From Pseudomonas spelaei (GTDB taxonomy: Bacteria; Pseudomonadota; Gammaproteobacteria; Pseudomonadales; Pseudomonadaceae), in contig NZ_WNNK01000016.1 of NCBI RefSeq assembly GCF_009724245.1, positions 62,001-126,000 of the forward strand: 64,000 nt of DNA. Reading direction: 5' to 3'. The position numbers and the translations under genes were made by a program. The notes beneath the pieces are model-generated. The model was not told the DNA's origin, did not search any database, and saw only the letters and a list, made by a program, of their open reading frames with translations. Numbering within the stretch: the stretch's first letter is position 1; every line of letters starts with the position of its first letter. Below are positions 1 through 8,355 of this stretch, piece by piece.

Positions 1-982
1 AGATCGCCCGAGGCAGTGGTTTGCCCTCGGCCTTCTCGGCCAGGGCAAAGACCCGTTGATAGAGGGTGGTTTCTTCAAAGTCCAGGCGGTCGCCCTGCTC
101 CAACTGACTGCGGATGCTCGGGTTACGCATATCCAGGGACTTGCCCAACGAACGCACCGCCAGTTCGGTCGTGCCGGGCAAGATTGAGCCGTAGCGGATC
201 AGGTCCCCATCCAACGCCAGTGACTTCCCCGAGACGCGGTTCACGGCAGCCTGGAACGCCGCATTGCGGCTGGCGTACCAGCCGGCGTTGAAATCGGCGA
301 AACGATACAACGGCTGGTCATAGTTCACCGGGTACCCCAACAAGTGAGCGATGCCGAAATACATGCCACCACGACGGGTGAAGACTTCCCGGCGAATCGT
401 GCCATCCACTGTGTAGGGGTAATTCCGGGCCTGCTTTTCAGCAAAGGCGACGCTAACTTGCATGGGGCCTGCGGTGTGTACCGGATTGAAGCCACCAAAC
501 AAGGTATTCCCCAACGGTACGACGCTGATGAAGTCGTCAAAGATCGCGCTCAGGTCCTTTTCCGTATGGGCAGCACTCAAGCGATCGGCGTAGGACTTGC
601 CCGTGGGCGAGCGCAACTGCAGCGCGGTACGCACCAGCACGGCAGGAATGTGCACCTTGCCCGCACGCCGGAGGATTTCGTCCTGGGCAATCTTGCCCAT
701 GTTCGGCACCGACGGGTCCACCTGATAAGTAGACTCCTGCTCGGTCACCGCCAGTACCGCGCAAATGTTTTCGGTGCTGGGGTAAATCTTCTGGGTATTG
801 AACGCGGTGTAGATGTCCTGGGCCCAGCCAGCCCTGTCCGCGACTTTAGCCGGCAACAACCGCACAATTTGTGCCTTGACCTCGGCTTCGCTGCGCTCCG
901 GCTGTTGCTGGGTGCGTTGGCTGGAGCAACCGGCCAGCACCAGCAGCGTGGTCAGGCAGAAGATCAGGCGGGATGAGAACAT
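1..982 (-). CDS. DUF1615 family lipoprotein, C-terminus beyond window
   Basis: The minus-strand frame from the ATG at 982 runs open to the window edge (about 327 codons visible), so the C-terminus is missing. It begins MFSSRLIFCLTTLLVLAGCS: a hydrophobic signal peptide ending in an LAGC lipobox, so the mature protein should be a lipidated envelope protein anchored at Cys19. The body (ILRRAGKVHIPAVLVRTALQ, then TAGPMQVSVAFAE and GGMYFGIAHLLGYP) reads like the DUF1615 family, whose biochemical role is not established. The TAGPMQVS and GIAHLLGY segments recall lysozyme-like transglycosylases, which is inference only. It is divergent from the LysE gene at 1119. The lipoprotein call is firm; the family name is from memory. 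Confidence 0.8.
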   Translation of the reverse strand, partial: MFSSRLIFCLTTLLVLAGCSSQRTQQQPERSEAEVKAQIVRLLPAKVADRAGWAQDIYTAFNTQKIYPSTENICAVLAVTEQESTYQVDPSVPNMGKIAQDEILRRAGKVHIPAVLVRTALQLRSPTGKSYADRLSAAHTEKDLSAIFDDFISVVPLGNTLFGGFNPVHTAGPMQVSVAFAEKQARNYPYTVDGTIRREVFTRRGGMYFGIAHLLGYPVNYDQPLYRFADFNAGWYASRNAAFQAAVNRVSGKSLALDGDLIRYGSILPGTTELAVRSLGKSLDMRNPSIRSQLEQGDRLDFEETTLYQRVFALAEKAEGKPLPRAI

Positions 983-1118
983 GGGGCTTCCTTGGACGAC
1001 GATGGGCAGTCATGGCGGACAAGTCTAACGCGGGTTTGCCGACCTGCAGTACTCGCCAGCCGCAGCGCAACTGTGACAGGATCGGACTCCCGCCGTTCCA
1101 ACAAGGAGTTTGAATGCC

Positions 1119-1733
1119 ATGCTCAGCGTAAACTTCCTCATCACTTGCCTGATCGTCGTGCTGATCCCCGGTACCGGCGTGATCTTCACCATTTCCACCG
1201 GGCTTACCGCCGGCAAGCGAGCCAGTGCCTTTGCCGCGCTGGGCTGTACCGCCGGGATCGTCCCGCACTTGTTGGCATCGGTGCTCGGGCTGTCCGCCCT
1301 GCTGCACACCAGTGCGCTGGCCTTTGAAGCGCTGAAGTATGCCGGGGCTGCCTACTTGCTGTACCTGGCCTACGCCACCTGGCGAGACCGTTCGGCCTTT
1401 GCCATGAATGACACGCCCACAGTGTCCAGTGCCCGCAGCCTGATGGTCAGGGGCTGCCTGCTGAACATCCTCAACCCTAAGCTGACGATTTTCTTCCTGG
1501 CGTTCCTGCCGCAGTTCGTCACCCCGGGCAGTACCGCGCCGGCCGTGCAAATGTTGTGGCTGAGCAGTGTGTTCATGGCGATGACGTTGGCAGTGTTTGT
1601 GATCTACGGCCTGCTGGCCAATGTGTTCCGCCGCGCCGTGATCGAATCGCCACGGGTGCAGAACTGGCTGCGCCGCAGCTTTGCCGCGACATTTGCGGGG
1701 TTGGGGCTGAATTTGGCGTTTGCGCAACGCTGA
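1119..1733 (+). CDS. LysE/RhtB family amino-acid exporter
   Basis: A 204-residue inner-membrane protein of the LysE/RhtB family, which exports amino acids or their derivatives. The N-terminus has the family signature with VLIPGTGVIFTISTGLTAG in the first helix, followed by a GAAYLLYLAY helix and LLNILNPKLTIFFLAFLPQF around residues 110-130. About six membrane segments are visible, the usual number. I chose the ATG at 1119 because AAGGAG at 1103-1108 is correctly spaced for it; an in-frame TTG at 1110 would leave almost no spacing. The substrate cannot be told from sequence. It is one of three LysE paralogues in this window (also 2949 and 62146). Confidence 0.9.
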   Translation: MLSVNFLITCLIVVLIPGTGVIFTISTGLTAGKRASAFAALGCTAGIVPHLLASVLGLSALLHTSALAFEALKYAGAAYLLYLAYATWRDRSAFAMNDTPTVSSARSLMVRGCLLNILNPKLTIFFLAFLPQFVTPGSTAPAVQMLWLSSVFMAMTLAVFVIYGLLANVFRRAVIESPRVQNWLRRSFAATFAGLGLNLAFAQR

Positions 1734-1744
1734 AGCCATCAACG

Positions 1745-1772
1745 GTAGGAGCTGTCGAGCGCCAGCTCCTAC
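1745..1772. repeat. Small inverted repeat after the LysE gene
   Basis: A perfect 9-base inverted repeat, GTAGGAGCT and AGCTCCTAC, separated by 10 bases. It lies between the convergent LysE and hemB genes. The GTAGGAGCT arm resembles the ends of REP-type palindromes common in pseudomonads. There is no T-run, so it is not a classical terminator. Confidence 0.6.
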
Positions 1773-1784
1773 ATTGAATTTACT

Positions 1785-2759
1785 TCAGATCCCGGCCAGT
1801 GCCAGGTCCATTGCGAAGTAGGTAAAGATCAGGTCCGCACCGGCCCGCTTGATCGAACCCAACGTCTCCCGGACGATCCGGCCCTCATCAATGGCCCCTG
1901 CCTGGGCGCCGAACTTGATCATCGCGTACTCGCCACTGACCTGATACGCCGCTACCGGCAAACGCGAGGCTTCGCGGATGTCGCGGATGATGTCCAGGTA
2001 AGCACCCGCCGGCTTGACCATCAGCGCATCCGCGCCCTCCTGTTCATCCAGCAACGACTCACGCACCGCTTCGCGGCGGTTCATCGGGTTCATCTGGTAG
2101 CTCTTGCGGTCGCCCTTGAGCGCACTGCCACCGGCTTCACGGAACGGACCATAGAGGGCAGACGCGAACTTGGTGGAATACGCCATGATCGGAATATGGC
2201 TGAAACCGGCCTCATCCAACGCCCGGCGGATGGCCTGGACTTGCCCGTCCATGGCGGCCGACGGCGCAATCACATCAGCACCGGCGCGAGCCGCCGCCAC
2301 TGCTTGCTTGCCGAGGTTAACCAGGGTGCGATCGTTGTCGACTTCAGCGCCCTGCATCACGCCGCAATGGCCGTGATCGGTGTATTCGCAGAAGCAGGTG
2401 TCGGACATGACGATCATTTCCGGCACCGCGTCCTTGCAGATCGCCGACATGCGCGACACCAGGCCACGTTCGTTCCAGGTGTCACTGCCGCTGGCATCCA
2501 GGTGATGGGACACGCCGAAGGTCATCACCGACTTGATCCCGGCACGGGCATAGCGTTCGATTTCACCGGCCAGTTTCGACTCGGGAATGCGCAGTACCCC
2601 AGGCATGCTGGTGATCGGCACAAAGTCGTCGATTTCTTCTTCGACAAAAATCGGCAGCACCAGGTCGTTGAGGGTGAACTCGGTTTCCTGGAACAGGCCA
2701 CGCAACTCCGGGGAGCGGCGCAAGCGGCGAGGACGGGCTTCGGGGAACTGGCTGGACAT
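1785..2759 (-). CDS. hemB: Delta-aminolevulinic acid dehydratase (porphobilinogen synthase), zinc-type
   Basis: A 324-residue cytosolic enzyme that condenses two 5-aminolevulinate molecules to porphobilinogen in haem synthesis. The active-site lysines are visible at K197 (MAYSTKFAS) and K249 (MVKPAGAY). Residues 120-133 (DTCFCEYTDHGHCG) hold the three-cysteine zinc site (C122, C124, C132) of the E. coli-type enzyme. The P. aeruginosa housekeeping enzyme is magnesium-dependent and lacks these cysteines, so this may be a second, zinc-type hemB. The start at 2759 (MSSQFPEARP) is preceded by CAGGAGC; the frame extends ten codons further upstream but without a better ribosome site. Confidence 0.95.
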   Translation of the reverse strand: MSSQFPEARPRRLRRSPELRGLFQETEFTLNDLVLPIFVEEEIDDFVPITSMPGVLRIPESKLAGEIERYARAGIKSVMTFGVSHHLDASGSDTWNERGLVSRMSAICKDAVPEMIVMSDTCFCEYTDHGHCGVMQGAEVDNDRTLVNLGKQAVAAARAGADVIAPSAAMDGQVQAIRRALDEAGFSHIPIMAYSTKFASALYGPFREAGGSALKGDRKSYQMNPMNRREAVRESLLDEQEGADALMVKPAGAYLDIIRDIREASRLPVAAYQVSGEYAMIKFGAQAGAIDEGRIVRETLGSIKRAGADLIFTYFAMDLALAGI

Positions 2760-2948
2760 TGATGCTCCTGAAAAAGACCTGTAGAACAAGGCAGGTGACG
2801 AGGTGAATAGTTTAAAGGCGAAAGCTTATGCCCGGATTGACCGGGAGCACAAACCACCCCTCCATAACAGTGCCTTTGCGTTTCCGTAACAATCACCGCG
2901 ACTTGATAAAATCCGGCTACTCCCGGCAAAAGCAAAGGAGCACTCCCC

Positions 2949-3569
2949 ATGTTTGATATCCAGAACTATGGCAGTTTTATCGCCGCCATCCTGATCTTCC
3001 AACTGATCCCGGGGCCAGGCACCTTTGCCATTCTTCACGCGACGGCGCGCAATGGCGTGCGTGCCGGGTTCGGTGCGGTATTCGGCACGGTACTGGGAGA
3101 CGTGATCTTCATGCTCGCCGCTTCGGCGGGCCTGGCGGCCTTGATGAAGGCCAATCCCATGCTGTTCATGGCGTTGCAGTGGGTCGGTGCAGCCTACCTG
3201 TGCTGGATGGGACTGCAATTGCTGTTCACTCCTGTCGGCCACGACACCGCAGGGCTGGAACCCAAGCGCTCCGGTTGGATCTATTTTCGCAAAGCCGTCG
3301 CCGTCAGCCTGACCAACCCCAAGGTGATTCTGTTTTTCGTGGCGTTTTTTCCGTTGTTTATCCGACCGGACTCACCTTCAAGCACCTTGGTGGCGATGAT
3401 GGTACATGTCACGTTGATCGGCTTTTTGTATCAGGTGCTGCTGGTGTTGGCAGGCAACGCCGTGGCCTTGCGCTTGAGGACGTTTCCATTGGCGCGAAAG
3501 ATTGCCACGCGCGTCGCCAGCCTGGCGCTGATCGGTTTTGGCATCAAGCTGGCGGCCAACCACCGTTAA
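2949..3569 (+). CDS. LysE family translocator
   Basis: A 206-residue membrane exporter of the LysE family. The first helix carries FQLIPGPGTFAILHATARNG, the typical P-G-P segment; later come GAAYLCWMGLQLL and SLTNPKVILFFVAFFPLF, both family hallmarks. AAAGGAGCAC at 2933-2942 gives good spacing to the ATG. It is divergent from hemB and convergent with the phzF-like gene, whose stop codon overlaps its own by four bases. The substrate is unknown; amino acids or their analogues are the usual cargo. Confidence 0.9.
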   Translation: MFDIQNYGSFIAAILIFQLIPGPGTFAILHATARNGVRAGFGAVFGTVLGDVIFMLAASAGLAALMKANPMLFMALQWVGAAYLCWMGLQLLFTPVGHDTAGLEPKRSGWIYFRKAVAVSLTNPKVILFFVAFFPLFIRPDSPSSTLVAMMVHVTLIGFLYQVLLVLAGNAVALRLRTFPLARKIATRVASLALIGFGIKLAANHR

Positions 3570-4408
3570 AGGGTCAATTGCCCGTCAATGCAGACCGAGA
3601 CCGCACCGCCAATCCAGATTTCTTCGCCTTGGCGCTCGACTCGAATTCGCCCGGCGCGGCCCATGGCCGTGCCCTGGCTGACCACATAACGATTCGGCGC
3701 CAAGCCCTCGCCCAGCAGCCATTGAGCCACACCGGCGTTGAGGCTGCCGGTGGCGGGATCTTCCGGGGCACCATCACCGGCAATAAACGCGCGGACTTCA
3801 AACTGCGCCTCCAGACCATCCCGTTCAGGGTTCCACGGGGCAACCACCCCAACCGCCAGCCCGTGCAATTGCGAGTAGTCCGGGTGCAGTTCCAGAACGG
3901 CCTCACGATCTGCCAACATCACCGCCAGCCAGCCCGCGCCGTTATCGACCCACTGGCTGCGAATAATCGCCCCCGGCTCCAGTGCCAATGCCCGCCGAAC
4001 CCGCTCTACCAGCTCGGTATCTACCGGACCTGAACGTAACAACGGCGGCGCGATAAAGGCCAATTCGTCACCCTGACGCCGGATGCGCACCAGGCCGATT
4101 TCACATTCCTGGATGATCTCCTCTCCCCTGGGCTCGCCACCGGCTTGCAGCCAGGCATGGCAACTGCCCAAGGTAGGATGGCCGGCAAACGGCAGTTCCT
4201 GCAGGGTGGTGAAGATTCTTACCCGGTAGTCGGCCCTTGGGTCACGAGGCTTGAGCAGGAAGGTGGTTTCGCTGAGGTTGGTCCACTGGGCAAAATCGGC
4301 CATCTGCTGGTCGCTCAGGCTGTCGGCCCCCAGCACCACGGCCAGGGGATTGCCTTTGAGGGCAACGCTGCTGAAGACATCCAGCTGTTTGAAGTCGAAG
4401 GAAGGCAT
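3566..4408 (-). CDS. PhzF family isomerase
   Basis: A 280-residue protein of the PhzF fold, the two-domain relative of diaminopimelate epimerase named after the phenazine isomerase. The signatures are FDFKQLDVFSSVALKGNPLA at the N-terminus, SETTFLL with the conserved Glu47, the FAGHPTLGS loop, and EDPATGSLNAGVAQWL in the C-terminal half. No phenazine biosynthesis genes are nearby, so this is a stand-alone PhzF-like enzyme of unknown substrate rather than the phenazine enzyme. Its 3' end overlaps the convergent LysE gene. Confidence 0.88.
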   Translation of the reverse strand: MPSFDFKQLDVFSSVALKGNPLAVVLGADSLSDQQMADFAQWTNLSETTFLLKPRDPRADYRVRIFTTLQELPFAGHPTLGSCHAWLQAGGEPRGEEIIQECEIGLVRIRRQGDELAFIAPPLLRSGPVDTELVERVRRALALEPGAIIRSQWVDNGAGWLAVMLADREAVLELHPDYSQLHGLAVGVVAPWNPERDGLEAQFEVRAFIAGDGAPEDPATGSLNAGVAQWLLGEGLAPNRYVVSQGTAMGRAGRIRVERQGEEIWIGGAVSVCIDGQLTL

Positions 4409-4432
4409 GGGGCTCCTGTCAGTCCATTATTG

Positions 4433-5131
4433 TCAGGCGGGAATGCTCAACCCGCGGATCACCGCCGGTCGTGCGACAAAGCCGTCCAGCACCCGCAGTA
4501 CATTTGGAAAATCGGTAATCCCCACCAAGTCGCCTGACTCATAGAAACCAATCAGGTTACGGATCCAGGGAAAGGTCGCGATATCGGCGATGGTGTACTC
4601 GTCGCCCATGATCCAGGTGCGGCCCAGCAGGTGTTTTTCCAGCACGTCCAGCAAGCGCCGGGATTCAGCGGCGTAACGGTCACGGGGGCGTTTGTCTTCG
4701 TAGGCCTTGCCGGCGAATTTGTTGAAAAAGCCGACCTGTCCGAACATCGGCCCGATACCAGCCATCTGAAACATCAGCCACTGAATCGTCTCATAACGCG
4801 CCGCCGGGTCCTCAGGCAAGAACTGGCCGCATTTCTCGGCCAGGTAAATCAGGATCGCGCCGGACTCGAACAACGCCAGCGCCTGACCGCCGGGGCCATT
4901 GGGGTCGATGATCGCCGGGATCTTGTTGTTGGGGTTCAGCGACAGGAATTCAACGGAGAGTTGGTCCTGAGTCTCGAAGCTGACCTTGTGCGGCTCATAC
5001 GGCAGGCCCAACTCCTCCAGCATGATCGACACTTTGACCCCGTTGGGCGTCGGCAAGGAGTACAGTTGCAGGCGCTCGGGATGCTGGGCCGGCCATTTGC
5101 GGGTGATCGGGAACGTGGAGAGTGAGTTCAT
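4433..5131 (-). CDS. Glutathione S-transferase of the YghU/YfcG (Nu) type
   Basis: A 232-residue cytosolic glutathione transferase-like protein. The thioredoxin-fold half contains LYSLPTPNGVKVSIMLEE, in which the TPNG stretch supplies the active-site Thr/Asn of Nu-class enzymes, then NPNNKIPAI (the cis-Pro) and ALFESGAILIYLAEK. The helical half contains GDEYTIADIATFPWI. Nu-class members such as YghU and YfcG act as disulfide reductases towards glutathione or peroxides; the true substrate here is unknown. The start at 5131 (MNSLSTFP) has GGAGC upstream; the longer frame to 5299 has no support. Confidence 0.9.
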   Translation of the reverse strand: MNSLSTFPITRKWPAQHPERLQLYSLPTPNGVKVSIMLEELGLPYEPHKVSFETQDQLSVEFLSLNPNNKIPAIIDPNGPGGQALALFESGAILIYLAEKCGQFLPEDPAARYETIQWLMFQMAGIGPMFGQVGFFNKFAGKAYEDKRPRDRYAAESRRLLDVLEKHLLGRTWIMGDEYTIADIATFPWIRNLIGFYESGDLVGITDFPNVLRVLDGFVARPAVIRGLSIPA

Positions 5132-5385
5132 CGCAAAGCTCCAAGACAAGAAGGGTCCATCATAGTCATCTGGCGAGCCGCTTGCATTGGTCTTCAATTC
5201 GCAACATCGCCTCGCTAATCTCCCGCCGACGCGAACCAAAAACCCCAAGTGCACTCTATAAGTGCGCCCAAACGGTGAAGGGAAGCACGCCGCTACCACG
5301 ACATGGAAAACCGCACGACGCCTGAAGCGTTGCTGAAGCCGGGCTTGTCCGCCTTAACCCGATGCACTGAAGACTGAAACTACCA

Positions 5386-6087
5386 ATGACATTCAAGCCT
5401 CTGTGCCTTGCCAAACGCCTCAAACGCTACTCGTACATCATGTTGCCATTACTGTTGGTGGCGGGTGCGCTGACCCTGACCCTGGAAGCCCGCGAAAGCC
5501 GCGCCCAGCAAGTGGACGGCGTGCAGACCCTGGTATTCCTGCGCCACGGTGAAAAACCAGCAGGCGGCCTGGGCCAGCTCAATTGCCAAGGCCTGAACCG
5601 CGCCATGAACCTGGCCACCGTGCTGCCGGAAAAGTTCGGCAACGCCAACTACATATTTGCCGCCAACCCGACCCGTAACGTCGAGGAAGGTGAGTTCGAC
5701 AATTCCTACAGCTACATTCGACCGCTGATGACCATCAGCCCCAGCGCCATCAAGCTCGGCCTGCCGGTGAACATCGAGTACTCGGCCAATGACACCAGCG
5801 CCCTGGCCGACGAACTGGTGGAAAACAAATACCACAACTCAATCATCTACACCGCCTGGTCCCATGGCTACCTGCCAGAGCTGATCAACAAGGTGGCGAG
5901 CGAAGCGGTGGGTGAAGAACACACCATCACCGAGGACTGGTCCGGCAGTGATTTCGACACGCTGTATGTGTTGACCCTGACCTGGCACAACGGCAAGGCG
6001 AGCCTGCTCAGCCGCAATTACAAGCAAGGTTTGGACAACGGCCAGCAGACGTGCCCGGCGGCGACTCAGCTCAGTGCGGATATCTGA
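5386..6087 (+). CDS. Histidine-phosphatase-like periplasmic protein
   Basis: A 233-residue protein with a positively charged start and one hydrophobic segment (about residues 19-36), so it is exported or membrane-anchored. TLVFLRHGEKP at about residues 48-58 matches the catalytic RHG motif of the histidine phosphatase (phosphoglycerate-mutase-like) superfamily. A later IIYTAWSHGYLPELINK could provide the second catalytic histidine. I do not see the full phosphoglycerate-mutase pattern, and the substrate is unknown. It stands alone, with no operon partner on the same strand within 50 bases. Confidence 0.75.
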   Translation: MTFKPLCLAKRLKRYSYIMLPLLLVAGALTLTLEARESRAQQVDGVQTLVFLRHGEKPAGGLGQLNCQGLNRAMNLATVLPEKFGNANYIFAANPTRNVEEGEFDNSYSYIRPLMTISPSAIKLGLPVNIEYSANDTSALADELVENKYHNSIIYTAWSHGYLPELINKVASEAVGEEHTITEDWSGSDFDTLYVLTLTWHNGKASLLSRNYKQGLDNGQQTCPAATQLSADI

Positions 6088-6166
6088 CCTACACCACGCA
6101 GAGCCCGCATGAATTGCAACAGCGGCGTATGATGCGCCGCTATTGACTCATCTGCGGATCCTCAAC

Positions 6167-7222
6167 ATGTCCAACCTCTCCTCCACCCACCCCGCCCGGG
6201 GTTGGTCCTTCTGGTGGAAACCGGCGCTGTTTCTCCTGGTCGCCTGTGTCGGTCTCTATTACGTGAAGTGGTCGCCCTACTACTTCAAGGCCTTTGTCGC
6301 GGCCGATAACCACAGCATCGGCGCCTCGATTCTCAACGACGAGCAAAGCGCACCGCTGGCTGCCGCACTGGCCTACGCCCAGGTGTATTTCCTGGCGATC
6401 TGGAAAGCCGCCGTGCTGGCCGTGATCCTCGGTTCGTTGCTGCAAGTGCTGATCCCCCGGGACTGGCTATTGCGCCTGTTTGGCCGTGCCGGACTGGGCT
6501 CGACCTTGCGTGGCGGGCTGTTCGCCTTGCCGGGGATGATGTGCAGTTGCTGTGCCGCGCCGGTGGCCGCCGGCATGCGTCGCCAAAAGGTTTCGGTAGG
6601 TGCCGCGCTGGCATTCTGGATCGCCAACCCGGTGCTCAACCCGGCAACCCTGGTGTTCATGGGCTTTGTGCTCGGCTGGGGGTTTACCGCCTTGCGGCTC
6701 GTCGCCGGGATTGTGCTGGTGGTGGGCGTTTCGCTGGTGGCCCAGCGCATTGCACGTCCTGAGCAAGTGCCGGAAGCGGCGCTGGACGCCGTCGCCGACG
6801 CGAGCACCGTCGAGACCCAACCATTCCTGGGCCGCTGGCTACGCACCTTGTGGCAGCTGTTCTGGAGCACGATCCCAGTCTATATCCTGGCGGTGCTGAT
6901 CCTGGGCGCGGCGCGGGTCTGGCTGTTTCCCCATGTCGATGGCGCGATGGCCAACAGCCTGATGTGGCTGGTGCCCCTGGCAATTGTCGGCACGCTGTTT
7001 GTGATCCCGACCGCGGCAGAAATCCCCATTGTGCAGACCATGATGACCTTGGGCATGGGCACTGGCCCGGCCGTGGCGTTGCTGATGACTCTGCCGAGCG
7101 TGAGCCTGCCTTCGCTGTTGATGCTGCGTAAGGATTTTGATGCGCGAGTGCTGGTGACGGTGGCCGGGTTGACCATGCTGATGGGTGTGGTGTGTGGCCT
7201 GATTGGAATGGCCATTCTATAA
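6167..7222 (+). CDS. YraQ-type (DUF318) permease
   Basis: A 351-residue polytopic inner-membrane protein with about eight hydrophobic segments. The signature is the cysteine cluster PGMMCSCCAAPVAAGMR (C126, C128, C129), followed by ALAFWIANPVLNPATL and, in the second half, VIPTAAEIPIVQTMMTLGMG. This is the pattern of the YraQ/DUF318 permeases, related to the ArsP organoarsenical exporters; the cysteines may bind a thiophilic substrate, which is inference. I take the ATG at 6167 (MSNLSS); an in-frame TTG at 6143 is less likely. A terminator follows directly. Confidence 0.88.
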   Translation: MSNLSSTHPARGWSFWWKPALFLLVACVGLYYVKWSPYYFKAFVAADNHSIGASILNDEQSAPLAAALAYAQVYFLAIWKAAVLAVILGSLLQVLIPRDWLLRLFGRAGLGSTLRGGLFALPGMMCSCCAAPVAAGMRRQKVSVGAALAFWIANPVLNPATLVFMGFVLGWGFTALRLVAGIVLVVGVSLVAQRIARPEQVPEAALDAVADASTVETQPFLGRWLRTLWQLFWSTIPVYILAVLILGAARVWLFPHVDGAMANSLMWLVPLAIVGTLFVIPTAAEIPIVQTMMTLGMGTGPAVALLMTLPSVSLPSLLMLRKDFDARVLVTVAGLTMLMGVVCGLIGMAIL

Positions 7223-7232
7223 CCCCCCGAAC

Positions 7233-7259
7233 GCGGGCCCCGTAGGGGCCCCGCTTTTT
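7233..7259 (+). terminator. Rho-independent terminator
   Basis: A GC-rich hairpin (GCGGGCCCC / GGGGCCCCGC around a short loop) followed by a run of Ts, beginning 10 bases after the permease stop codon. The stop codon of the convergent selU gene follows directly. Confidence 0.85.
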
Positions 7260-7260
7260 C

Positions 7261-8355
7261 CTATCGGGCCGCTCGCTCGCGCAAATACTCCAGCACCGCG
7301 CCTTGCTCCCCGGAGAACTCGATCCGCGCGCCTTTGCTTTCTCGCTGGAAGGCGTACATCGGGTCGTAATACTCACGCAACCCGATAATCCAGCCTCGGT
7401 GCAAGTCCACGTCGCCACTGCGGGCCTGCTCGGCCAAGGCGTCCTGCATCAATCCCAATAATCGTTGATAGCGTTCGCCACCGAGGCGCTTGTGGATATT
7501 GGTCAAGCTCTGGATCAGGCGCTCGGCGAACAGATCGAAACCCGTCTCGCCAAATTCGGCAATGAACTGCGCGCACAGGTCGGTTACATAGTCGCGCAAC
7601 ACGCGCTCGACCCGGTTTTCCAGACTTTCCTCCAGCCAGACCATGGAAAACGCCTGCATGCCTCGGTGCAAATTCAGCGGCAAGGCACAACTGCCGATCA
7701 TTCGACTCTCATCTTCCACCACAAACTGCTCGATCCCACGGGCGCGCTTTTTCAGCAGATCCACAGCCAAGCGGTTTTCAAAATCAATGTTGGACGGCTG
7801 GGGCGTAGCACGTTTGCCAAAGCTGGACCCGCGATGATTGGCATGCCCTTCCAGGTCCAGGCCGTTGTCCAACTGGGTGAGGATCTCGGTTTTACCGCTG
7901 CCGGTCATGCCACCCAGCAAGACAAAATCGCATTGCGACACCGCCTGATCCACCGTTTCAAGCAAAAACGTTCGCATGGCCTTGTAACCACCGCCAACGC
8001 GCGGGTAATCAATACCGGCTTCATCCTTGAGCACTTGCTGCACAAGATGAGAGCGCAGTCCGCCGCGGAAACAGTAAAGGTAGCCATCGGGGTTGGCCCG
8101 GGCAAACCCGACCCAGCGCTCAAGGCGCTCATTGAGGGTCGCCCCACTGACCAACTGCCGCCCCAAGGCGATCGCGGCCTCTTGCCCTTGCTGCTTATAA
8201 CAAGTCCCGACCCGCTGACGCTCATCATCGGTCATCAGCGGCAGGTTGATCACCCCGGGGAAAGCACCCTTGATGAACTCCACCGGCGCGCGGGTATCCA
8301 TCATCGGCCGATCGTTAAGAAAAATGTCGCGGTAATCGGTGATGTCGATGGGCAT
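7261..8355 (-). CDS. selU: tRNA 2-selenouridine synthase (MnmH/SelU)
   Basis: A 364-residue cytosolic enzyme that converts 2-thiouridine at the tRNA wobble position to 2-selenouridine, through a geranylated intermediate, using selenophosphate. Residues 1-120 are a rhodanese domain with the catalytic Cys95 in YCFRGGLRSH. A P-loop, GGMTGSGKT, sits at about 148-156. The length matches YbbB/MnmH. Its ATG overlaps the selD stop codon as TGATG, so the two are translationally coupled: SelD makes the selenium donor and this protein uses it. Confidence 0.96.
   Translation of the reverse strand: MPIDITDYRDIFLNDRPMMDTRAPVEFIKGAFPGVINLPLMTDDERQRVGTCYKQQGQEAAIALGRQLVSGATLNERLERWVGFARANPDGYLYCFRGGLRSHLVQQVLKDEAGIDYPRVGGGYKAMRTFLLETVDQAVSQCDFVLLGGMTGSGKTEILTQLDNGLDLEGHANHRGSSFGKRATPQPSNIDFENRLAVDLLKKRARGIEQFVVEDESRMIGSCALPLNLHRGMQAFSMVWLEESLENRVERVLRDYVTDLCAQFIAEFGETGFDLFAERLIQSLTNIHKRLGGERYQRLLGLMQDALAEQARSGDVDLHRGWIIGLREYYDPMYAFQRESKGARIEFSGEQGAVLEYLRERAAR

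Noticed and set aside
846..1742. 298-codon minus-strand frame over the LysE gene
   Set aside because: Low-complexity translation; conflicts with both LysE and the DUF1615 lipoprotein start.
3566..4408. Phenazine biosynthesis
   Set aside because: The PhzF-like gene is alone; no phzABCDEG genes nearby.
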